Below are positions 5,868 through 11,511 of a DNA stretch of 11,511 bases, in pieces (the stretch's first letter is position 1; each line of letters begins with the position of its first letter). The stretch covers positions 1 to 11,511 of the forward strand of contig CALEJX010000025.1 in the NCBI GenBank assembly GCA_937898375.1, written 5' to 3'. This stretch comes from an uncultured Ruminococcus sp. Lineage in GTDB: Bacteria > Bacillota > Clostridia > Oscillospirales > Ruminococcaceae. The notes under the pieces are model-generated. The model had not been told where the DNA came from, did no database searches, and saw only the letters and a list, made by a program, of their open reading frames with translations. A program made the translations under genes and the position numbers.

Positions 5868-7628
5868 CCGCTGCCTATAGATTTTATAGAAAGACTTAAA
5901 GCTGCCAACCCTATCGCAGAGGTCATGGGCAGCTATGTCACCCTTAAAAGAACAGGCAGAGATTATGTTTGCCTCTGCCCTTTTCACAACGAAAAAACGC
6001 CGTCCTGCCATGTTCACCCCGACAAAGAGTATTTTCACTGCTTTGGCTGTGGGGCAGGCGGAGATGTTATCACTTTTACAATGAAGTACAATAATCTGGA
6101 CTATTGGGAAGCTGTCAAGCTTCTTGCCGAACGTGGCGGAGTGCCGCTCCCTGAGGATAACGGATATGACAGCAAGCGTACCGATACCAGAAAACGCTTC
6201 TATGAAATGAACAAGACAGCCGCAAGGTTTTTCTATCATCAGCTTAAGACCCCACAGGGAAAAGGCTGTCTGGACTATCTTATAAACAAGCGTAAGCTTA
6301 GCATTGACACCATAAAGAAATATGGCATGGGCTTTGCGCCGAACAGCTGGTCTGCCCTGAAAAGCTATATGCTCTCTGAGGGCTTCACAGAAGAGGAACT
6401 AGAGCAAGGCTCGCTTATCTCACGTTCGCAGAAGAATACCCGAAACACATTCGACTTCTTCGTAAACCGTGCAATGTTCCCTTTTATCGACCTTGCAGGT
6501 CATATAGTGGGCTTTGGCGGCAGAGCGCTCACACCTGACGATAAGAGAAAATATCTTAACTCAAAGGATACCCTTGTGTATTCAAAAAACAGATTTCTTT
6601 TCTCCATGAACTTCGCCAAAAACGCCGCAGTGAAAGATAAAACAATTCTTCTTTGCGAGGGAAACCTTGACGTTATTTCCCTTAATCAGGCAGGCTTTGA
6701 GAATGCCGTGGCTTCATGCGGAACGGCGCTCACACCTGAGCAGGCGAAGATAATATCCAACTATGCCGACAACGTTGTTATATGCTATGACGCAGACGGC
6801 GCAGGTCAGACCGCTACTGCAAGAGCAATAAAAATTCTTGACAAAACGGGGCTTAAGACCACTGTTATAAAAATGAGCGGTGCAAAAGACCCTGACGAAT
6901 ACATAAACAAGTTCGGCGCAGACCATTTTCGTCACCTGCTGAGAAATTCTGACGGCGCAATAAATTTTGAGCTTGAAAAATGCAAAGACGGCATTGATAC
7001 CGACACTGATATGGGCCGGATAGATTATCTTAAAAAAGCTTATAAAGTGCTTGCGGATATAAGCTCACCTACCGAGCGTGAGATATACGCCAAAAAGGTG
7101 GCGGCTGAACAGAATGTGAGCATTACAACTGTAAATGCAGAGCTTAACGCCATTTTGCGAAAGCGGCGCTATCAGTATAACAAAAAAGAGTGGACACGCA
7201 CTATCACTTTTGCTGACAAGCGTGACGCCATAAATCCCGAAGCCAATGACCACAGGCGAGAATCCGCCGCCGAAGCGGGTATCATATATTATCTCTACAA
7301 TAATCATGACGCCTGCGAAGATATTCTCAAAAGGCTTCCGCCTGACAAGTTCGTTACCAGCTTCAACAGGCGTGTTTACGAAAGCCTAACGGGCAAGATA
7401 ACCGACTTGCAGGATTGCTCTGTGTCCTCATTCAATGGTGAATTTTCGCCCGAGGAAGTGGGTAAGATAACGGAGATACTGGAAAAATACAGTGAACTGG
7501 GCATTGACGCCAAGGTCGCTGAGGATTATATAAATGTGCTTTTAAACTACAAGCCAAAGGAAAAGCAGGAGGATATATCCGACGACGACTTTTTCAAAAA
7601 GCTTGAAGAAATGCGCAAAAATAATTAG
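5865..7628 (+). CDS. dnaG: DNA primase
   Basis: A 587-residue primase that makes RNA primers for replication at the fork with the replicative helicase. The N-terminal CHC2 zinc-binding domain has ligands Cys38, His41, Cys59 and Cys62 (CPFH...CFGC). The catalytic core includes the conserved GFGGR at 216-220 and LNSKDTLVYSKNRFLF around 231-246. The Toprim domain shows Glu265 (CEGNLDV) and the Asp309/Asp311 pair (CYDADGAG). The C-terminal 140 or so residues are divergent and should hold the helicase-binding domain, as usual for the family. The length is normal. Start: TTG 5865 is chosen from the AAGGAGG site. The gene lies between dgt and sigA in the same direction, matching the macromolecular-synthesis arrangement. 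The weak start codon may limit yield, consistent with primase being kept low in other bacteria (inference). Confidence 0.97.
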   Translation: MPLPIDFIERLKAANPIAEVMGSYVTLKRTGRDYVCLCPFHNEKTPSCHVHPDKEYFHCFGCGAGGDVITFTMKYNNLDYWEAVKLLAERGGVPLPEDNGYDSKRTDTRKRFYEMNKTAARFFYHQLKTPQGKGCLDYLINKRKLSIDTIKKYGMGFAPNSWSALKSYMLSEGFTEEELEQGSLISRSQKNTRNTFDFFVNRAMFPFIDLAGHIVGFGGRALTPDDKRKYLNSKDTLVYSKNRFLFSMNFAKNAAVKDKTILLCEGNLDVISLNQAGFENAVASCGTALTPEQAKIISNYADNVVICYDADGAGQTATARAIKILDKTGLKTTVIKMSGAKDPDEYINKFGADHFRHLLRNSDGAINFELEKCKDGIDTDTDMGRIDYLKKAYKVLADISSPTEREIYAKKVAAEQNVSITTVNAELNAILRKRRYQYNKKEWTRTITFADKRDAINPEANDHRRESAAEAGIIYYLYNNHDACEDILKRLPPDKFVTSFNRRVYESLTGKITDLQDCSVSSFNGEFSPEEVGKITEILEKYSELGIDAKVAEDYINVLLNYKPKEKQEDISDDDFFKKLEEMRKNN

Positions 7629-7670
7629 CAAAAATCAACTGATGTAAAAATTGAGATTGGAGTGCTTAAA

Positions 7671-8771
7671 ATGACAGACAAGAAACAGATACTTGATAAC
7701 CTTATGGAACACGGCAAGGCTACAGGAAAGCTCACCACCAAAGAGATAACTGACGCCCTTGAAAAGCTCGATTATGACGTTGAGCAAATGGACAGCTTCT
7801 ATGACAGCTGTGCCGCAAACAATATCGAGATAATCGACGATATCATTCCTGACGACAGCCTTGACATGGTAAACCCAGAGGACGAGATAGATCAGGACGG
7901 CGTTGATATTTCTCTTTCAACTGACGGCATCGCTATCGACGACCCTGTTAAGATATATCTTAAAGAAATAGGCAGAGTGCCGCTTCTTACCTCTGAAGAG
8001 GAGATACAGCTTGCAGAGAAGATGTCAAGCGGCAATGAAAAGGACGCAAAAAAGGCAAGAAAAAGACTTGCAGAAGCAAACCTCAGACTTGTTGTTTCTA
8101 TCGCAAAGAAATATGTAGGCAGAGGCATGAGCTTCCTTGACCTTATCCAAGAGGGCAACATGGGTCTTATCAAAGCCGTTGAGAAGTTCGATTATACAAA
8201 GGGCTTCAAGTTCTCCACATATGCAACATGGTGGATAAGACAGGCTATCACAAGAGCTATCGCCGATCAGGCAAGAACTATCAGAATACCTGTACACATG
8301 GTAGAAACTATCACAAAGGTAAAGAAAGTATCCTCACAGCTTCTCCACAAGAATGGTCATGATCCGTCACCTGAGGAGATTGCAAAAGAGCTTGATATGA
8401 GCGTCGAAAGAGTAAGAGAGATAATGCGTATCGCACAGGACCCTGTTTCTCTTGAAACACCTATCGGCGAAGAAGAGGACTCACATCTTGGCGACTTTAT
8501 CCCTGACGATGACGCCCCTGCTCCGGCAGAAGCCGCTTCACTGGTGCTTCTTAAAGAGCAGATAAATCAGGTGCTTTCCACACTTACAGAGAGAGAGGAA
8601 AAGGTGCTCAGACTGCGTTTCGGTCTCGAGGACGGACGTTCAAGAACTCTTGAGGAAGTAGGTCAGCAGTTCAACGTTACCCGTGAGAGAATACGTCAGA
8701 TAGAGGCAAAGGCTCTCAGAAAGCTCCGTCACCCTAACAGGAGCAACAAGGTAAGAGATTATCTTGACTAA
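7671..8771 (+). CDS. sigA: RNA polymerase primary sigma factor SigA/RpoD
   Basis: A 366-residue sigma-70 group 1 factor that directs RNA polymerase to housekeeping promoters. A short acidic region 1.1 occupies roughly residues 1-75 and region 1.2 begins near DPVKIYLKEIGRVPLL (91-106). Region 2 runs about 132-202, with the core-binding/-10 recognition sequence FSTYATWWIRQAITRA at 181-196. Region 3 starts with IRIPVHMVETI. Region 4 ends with the helix-turn-helix TLEEVGQQFNVTRERIRQIE at 327-346, which reads the -35. Start: ATG 7671 has GGAG 8 nt upstream; GTG 7662 overlaps that site and is rejected. The gene follows dnaG after 42 bp with no terminator. The near-perfect TTGACA/TATAAT promoters elsewhere in the window are the kind this protein should read. 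Confidence 0.98.
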   Translation: MTDKKQILDNLMEHGKATGKLTTKEITDALEKLDYDVEQMDSFYDSCAANNIEIIDDIIPDDSLDMVNPEDEIDQDGVDISLSTDGIAIDDPVKIYLKEIGRVPLLTSEEEIQLAEKMSSGNEKDAKKARKRLAEANLRLVVSIAKKYVGRGMSFLDLIQEGNMGLIKAVEKFDYTKGFKFSTYATWWIRQAITRAIADQARTIRIPVHMVETITKVKKVSSQLLHKNGHDPSPEEIAKELDMSVERVREIMRIAQDPVSLETPIGEEEDSHLGDFIPDDDAPAPAEAASLVLLKEQINQVLSTLTEREEKVLRLRFGLEDGRSRTLEEVGQQFNVTRERIRQIEAKALRKLRHPNRSNKVRDYLD

Positions 8772-8787
8772 GCTTCGGAGGAAATAA

Positions 8788-9273
8788 ATGTTTATTACAC
8801 TTGAGGCGGATTACGCAGTAAGAATAGTATCCGTTCTATGCCGCAAAAAAGACAAACTGGACGCAAAGACCATTTCCAATGATGCCTGCGTTACACTGCG
8901 TTTTGCGCTGAAGATACTGAGAAAGCTTGTTGTGGCTGACATAGTGAAGTCATACAAAGGCACGCAGGGGGGCTATATCATAAACAGAGACCCTGCACAG
9001 CTGACCTTGAAAGATGTCCTTGAAGCCATAGAGGGTACATATTATTTTTCAAGATGTCTGTCGCCTGACTGCACCTGCAACAGAGGTGCAGACGGTATCT
9101 GCTGTTATCAGAAAGCATTTAACGAGATATCCGAAATGGTAAGAGACAAGCTTGACACACATACCTTTGCGGAGCTTATCGCAAATTCCGAGGAATTTAA
9201 CCGAGAGGATACTGCTAATGAAACGCAGCAAGAAGTTCAAACTTTACAAGGAAGCTATCGACAGGATAAATAG
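8788..9273 (+). CDS. Rrf2-family transcriptional regulator, candidate Fe-S sensor
   Basis: A 161-residue protein with the Rrf2 winged helix-turn-helix. The N-terminal LEADYAVRIVSVL matches the family start, and the wing GTQGGYIINRDPAQLTLKDVLEAIEG (58-83) is diagnostic. After the DNA-binding domain, cysteines at 90, 95, 97, 105 and 106 form a cluster (C-x4-C-x-C-x7-C-C). Rrf2 proteins such as IscR and NsrR bind Fe-S clusters through three cysteines in this region, so iron-sulfur, redox or nitric-oxide sensing is plausible, but the spacing differs from IscR. ATG 8788 has GGAGG 6 nt upstream, 16 bp after sigA, so it should be co-transcribed with sigA. Its last 56 nt overlap the next gene. The tail from about residue 140 is polar and without recognisable domain. 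Targets are unknown. Confidence 0.92.
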   Translation: MFITLEADYAVRIVSVLCRKKDKLDAKTISNDACVTLRFALKILRKLVVADIVKSYKGTQGGYIINRDPAQLTLKDVLEAIEGTYYFSRCLSPDCTCNRGADGICCYQKAFNEISEMVRDKLDTHTFAELIANSEEFNREDTANETQQEVQTLQGSYRQDK

Positions 9274-10081
9274 CGAGTATGACGATCGTGACCTTTCAGA
9301 CTACACAAACTATGAGGTCTACGAAGAAGAAAAACCACGGCACAGATTTCTGAAAAAGCTTGTAAAACGGCTGATAATACTGTGCACAGTGGTGCTTATG
9401 ATAAACCTTGCAGTGCTTTTGTATACAGGCAGGCTGTGGTTCAATGAGCCGAAAAAGCGTGACTATCCCATAAGAGGACCTGTTGTAACAGAGTCAATGG
9501 GCGAGATACGCTGGAAAAATTTCACCAAACAGAATATCCAGACCGCCTATATAAGAGCCACCAAAGGCACTACCTTTGAGGACGGCGCTTTCCGTGACAA
9601 CTGGAACGGCTCAAAGGGCACTGATATCACAGTGGGCGCATACCATGTGCTGGAGCTTGATACAGACGGCACGAAGCAGGCAGAGCATTTCATAAAGGCT
9701 GTGGGTGAGGATCTAAGCGGCAGGCTTATCCCTGCGGTAGAGGTAAGGCTGAGAGGGCTTTATAGGCTTCTCCCCCCTGACTATTACGAAGCCGCAGACA
9801 ACCTTGCAGACTTCTGCGACAAGATAGAAGAACAATACGGCGTAAGACCTGTCATATACTGCACAGAGCGGACATACAAGAACATCGTTGCCGCAGACAG
9901 CAGATTTGACAAGGACAAGATATGGTATGAAAGCCTGTTTTCAAAGCCTGACGAGAATATAAAATGGACGTTTTGGACTTATACCAACCGAGTAAAGTTC
10001 TCCTTCTATGAAAGCGGCGAATATCTTCACATGGCGGTCTTTAACGGCAGTGAAGATGATTTCAAAAAACTTATAATGTAA
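9218..10081 (+). CDS. Membrane-anchored GH25 (lysozyme-fold) protein with degenerate active site
   Basis: A 287-residue protein with a basic cytoplasmic N-terminus, one transmembrane helix at about 48-70 and an outside domain of the GH25 muramidase fold. Fold evidence: IQTAYIRATKGTTFEDGAFRDNW (about 107-129), VGAYHVLELD, GVRPVIYC (208-215), the WTFWTYTNRV block and VFNGSEDDFKKL (274-285). In active GH25 enzymes the catalytic acids sit in an N-terminal GIDVS-like strand and a DxE motif. Here these read GPVVT (Asp replaced by Val) and VEVR at 174-177 (Asp to Glu, Glu to Arg). Muramidase activity is therefore doubtful and a binding or scaffold role is possible. Start: ATG 9218 has GAGAGGA upstream (8-nt gap). 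The start lies within the Rrf2 gene, overlapping it by 56 nt in another frame. A strong terminator follows. Confidence 0.85.
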   Translation: MKRSKKFKLYKEAIDRINSEYDDRDLSDYTNYEVYEEEKPRHRFLKKLVKRLIILCTVVLMINLAVLLYTGRLWFNEPKKRDYPIRGPVVTESMGEIRWKNFTKQNIQTAYIRATKGTTFEDGAFRDNWNGSKGTDITVGAYHVLELDTDGTKQAEHFIKAVGEDLSGRLIPAVEVRLRGLYRLLPPDYYEAADNLADFCDKIEEQYGVRPVIYCTERTYKNIVAADSRFDKDKIWYESLFSKPDENIKWTFWTYTNRVKFSFYESGEYLHMAVFNGSEDDFKKLIM

Positions 10082-10082
10082 T

Positions 10083-10117
10083 AAAAGCGTGTATGTTTTT
10101 GGCATACACGCTTTTTT
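10083..10117 (+). terminator. Intrinsic terminator of the dgt-dnaG-sigA cluster
   Basis: GCGTGTATG (10087-10095) pairs perfectly with CATACACGC (10103-10111) around a 7-nt loop, flanked by AAAA before and TTTTTT after. The A-run means it could also stop transcription arriving on the other strand. Confidence 0.93.
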
Positions 10118-10120
10118 CAT

Positions 10121-10162
10121 ACATAAAATAAAACAGGACAAACACTTTCATGTTCGTCCTGT
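10121..10162 (-). terminator. Intrinsic terminator of the AbrB-family gene
   Basis: Read on the - strand, 10151-10162 pairs with 10133-10144 over 12 bp with one G-U and a 6-nt loop (10145-10150). It is followed by a T-rich tract (complement of 10121-10132). It stands back to back with the preceding terminator, so convergent transcripts are both stopped. Confidence 0.88.
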
Positions 10163-10192
10163 CATTTTCATAATATAACTACCAATATGTAA

Positions 10193-10441
10193 TTACTTAG
10201 TTTCACCCTTGAGCTCTGCCATACAAGCTGCGCAAATTGTCTTGCCCTTGTATTCAACGCACTCTTCACCGCTTCCGCAGAAGATACAAGTTCTCTGGAA
10301 CTTCTTCAGAATGATCTTGTCATCATCTGTGTAGATCTCGATAGCGTCCTTGACAGCAAGGTCGTAGGTTCTTCTGAGCTCGATAGGAAGAACTATTCTT
10401 CCAAGCTCGTCAACTTTTCTTACAATTCCTGTAGATTTCAT
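10193..10441 (-). CDS. AbrB-family transition-state regulator with C-terminal zinc-ribbon-like motif
   Basis: An 82-residue regulator. Residues 1-46 form the AbrB/SpoVT swapped-hairpin DNA-binding domain (STGIVRKVDELGRIVLPIELRR, then DAIEIYTDDDKIILKK). Residues 52-73 carry CIFC and CAAC plus Cys61, which look like a small zinc ribbon or oligomerisation module; this combination is common in clostridial AbrB-like proteins. In Bacillus, AbrB represses post-exponential and sporulation genes during growth; the targets here are unknown. Start: the frame is open to 10489, but ATG 10441 has AAAGGGG 9 nt upstream and begins exactly at the conserved MKSTG. The gene has its own promoter and terminator and is divergent from spmA, so control of the neighbouring sporulation genes is possible but not shown. 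Confidence 0.95.
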   Translation of the reverse strand: MKSTGIVRKVDELGRIVLPIELRRTYDLAVKDAIEIYTDDDKIILKKFQRTCIFCGSGEECVEYKGKTICAACMAELKGETK

Positions 10442-10514
10442 AAAATCAATCCCCTTTAAATTAATTTGAAACACAAAATAGTATTTCATTTAACATAAAT
10501 CTTATGATAAACAT

Positions 10515-10543
10515 ATTATAACAAACATAATTACATTTGTCAA
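10515..10543 (-). promoter_or_regulatory. Perfect-consensus sigma-A promoter of the AbrB-family gene
   Basis: On the - strand TTGACA (complement of 10538-10543) and TATAAT (complement of 10515-10520) are both exact with a 17-bp spacer. The predicted start near 10508 gives a leader of about 67 nt. A second TTGACA on the same strand (10571-10576) has GATAAT 19 bp away (10546-10551) and may be a weaker extra promoter. Confidence 0.88.
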
Positions 10544-10613
10544 GCATTATCACCAAAATTTCACACTTATTGTCAAAGTTTTTTATATATTAACTTGATA
10601 TGAATACTAACCG

Positions 10614-10631
10614 AAAGGAGTGCTAATTATA
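10614..10631 (+). promoter_or_regulatory. Ribosome binding site of spmA with no well-placed canonical start
   Basis: AAAGGAG (10614-10620) is the only ribosome binding site. The in-frame GTG at 10620 overlaps it. The codons at normal distance are ATT 10626 (5 nt) and ATA 10629 (8 nt). The next canonical start, GTG 10647, lies 26 nt away. Confidence 0.6.
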
Positions 10632-11219
10632 TTAAACGTAATAATTGTGATACTGTCCCTATCCGCCTTGTTATGCGGTTTCCTAAAAGGCGACATGACA
10701 GCTGTATCTGCGGCTTCTCTTGAAAGCTGTACTAAGGCGGTGGAGCTTGTCATATACCTGAGCGGCTCGATGTGTCTGTGGGGGGGACTTATGAAAATAT
10801 GTGAAAAAGCCGGCATAACAGCGGTCATAGCCCGTATGCTCTCCCCTGTCACAAGGCTTCTTTTCAAAGACGCCGCACACTGCCCAGAGGTCATGAACGC
10901 CGTGACAATGAACCTGACGGCAAACCTATTAGGGTTAGGAAACGCCGCCACACCCTCCGGCATAGCCGCCGTAAAAGCTATTAGGAAGCTTCCCCCTGCG
11001 GCACGGAAAAAGTGCATTTCCATGCTTGTTGTGCTTAACACGGCTTCAATTCAGCTTATCCCCTCCACCATTGCGGCAATGCGCCTCGAACATGGCGCAG
11101 TATCTCCCTTTGACGTAACGCCTGCTATCATTTTCTCCTCCCTTATCTCCGTGACCGCAGGCTGTCTTATGGTCTATGCCCTCAACCTTAGAAAGGACGA
11201 ACACCATGAATTTCAGTGA
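10620..11219 (+). CDS. spmA: Spore maturation protein A
   Basis: An integral membrane protein of up to 199 residues, homologous to SpmA, which with SpmB is needed in Bacillus for full dehydration of the spore core. Typical segments are VELVIYLSGSMCLWGGLMKI (41-60), LSPVTRLLF (74-82) and the hallmark NLLGLGNAATP (102-112). Hydrophobic stretches lie at about 2-21, 41-58, 132-152 and 168-189. The given start is GTG 10620, the longest canonical frame, but it coincides with the ribosome binding site, so an ATT or ATA start at 10626-10629 may be used. No clear sigma-A promoter precedes it; a sporulation sigma factor would be expected from Bacillus, but I cannot identify a convincing site. It overlaps spmB by 14 nt, implying translational coupling. 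Confidence 0.93.
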   Translation: MLIILNVIIVILSLSALLCGFLKGDMTAVSAASLESCTKAVELVIYLSGSMCLWGGLMKICEKAGITAVIARMLSPVTRLLFKDAAHCPEVMNAVTMNLTANLLGLGNAATPSGIAAVKAIRKLPPAARKKCISMLVVLNTASIQLIPSTIAAMRLEHGAVSPFDVTPAIIFSSLISVTAGCLMVYALNLRKDEHHEFQ

Positions 11220-11511
11220 CATTTTCGTGCCTGCACTTATAGTATTTATACTCTGCTATGGGCTTGTAAAAAGGGTAGATATAGTGAACGTGTTCTGCGA
11301 GGGTGCGGCTGAAAATCTTAAAGTTGCCGTGGGTCTTATACCAATGCTCATTTTGCTTATGACAGCAGTGGGAATGTTCGCATCATCAGGTGCAGCTGAT
11401 ATTATAGCAAGCCTGCTCCGACCCGTGACAAAGTTTCTGGGCTTTCCAGAGGAGTGCATACCCCTTGCCATAGTCAGACCCGTTTCAGGGAGCGGTGCAC
11501 TTGCCTGCCTT
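11206..11511 (+). CDS. spmB: Spore maturation protein B (3' end missing)
   Basis: The first 102 residues of SpmB, cut by the window end. It starts at ATG 11206 inside the end of spmA, with AAAGGA 8 nt upstream. The sequence begins MNFSDIFVPALIVFILCYGL, has a second hydrophobic segment at about 40-60 and reaches the family hallmark RPVSGSGALA at 91-100. SpmA and SpmB resemble the two halves of nucleoside-transporter gate proteins and are thought to act together in the spore membrane. Position directly after spmA is the usual arrangement. Confidence 0.95.
   Translation, partial: MNFSDIFVPALIVFILCYGLVKRVDIVNVFCEGAAENLKVAVGLIPMLILLMTAVGMFASSGAADIIASLLRPVTKFLGFPEECIPLAIVRPVSGSGALACL

Noticed and set aside
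9152..9217. GH25-like reading extended upstream to TTG 9152
   Set aside because: It would lengthen the overlap with the Rrf2 gene, lacks a ribosome binding site and adds residues unlike a normal membrane-protein N-terminus; ATG 9218 is well supported.

Overview
The window looks like chromosomal DNA of a Gram-positive, spore-forming Clostridia-type bacterium, most likely a Ruminococcus-like member of the Oscillospiraceae/Ruminococcaceae. This is inferred from the dgt-dnaG-sigA-Rrf2 order, a zinc-ribbon AbrB protein, spmA-spmB, strong AAGGAGG-type ribosome binding sites and near-consensus sigma-A promoters. No phage, insertion sequence, CRISPR array, tRNA or rRNA is visible. All genes are on the + strand except one AbrB-family regulator.

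Layout: (i) 1-2712: the 3' part of a LolD/MacB-type ABC ATPase, then a GH74-family beta-propeller glycosidase without a signal peptide. (ii) 2699-3420: a promoter buried in the end of the GH74 gene drives pyrE (pyrimidine synthesis). (iii) 3421-3845: a non-coding region of about 425 bp. It holds inverted repeats, a promoter-to-terminator unit that looks like a ~115-nt small RNA, and a perfect-consensus promoter followed by a structured leader with a possible pseudoknot in front of rpmE (ribosomal protein bL31). (iv) 3846-4778: rpmE, a terminator, a YigZ/IMPACT-family gene and a second terminator. (v) 4846-10117: a tight co-directional cluster of dGTPase-like HD hydrolase, DNA primase, the housekeeping sigma factor, an Rrf2-type cysteine-rich regulator and a membrane-anchored GH25-fold protein, closed by a strong terminator. 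(vi) 10121-10543: an AbrB-like regulator on the - strand with its own terminator and a perfect-consensus promoter. (vii) 10620-11511: spmA and the start of spmB, running off the window.

Region (v) is a variant of the bacterial macromolecular-synthesis operon: replication priming (dnaG) and transcription initiation (sigA) are made together with a nucleotide hydrolase. The two downstream genes, an Fe-S-type regulator candidate and a GH25 homologue that appears to have lost its catalytic acids, are the less expected members. Several start codons were set from ribosome binding sites rather than from the longest open frame: GH74 at 460, pyrE at 2758, rpmE at 3846, dnaG at TTG 5865, sigA at 7671, the GH25-like gene at 9218 and AbrB at 10441. 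The most interesting parts are the rpmE leader, the small-RNA candidate with its flanking inverted repeats, and the degenerate GH25 protein.
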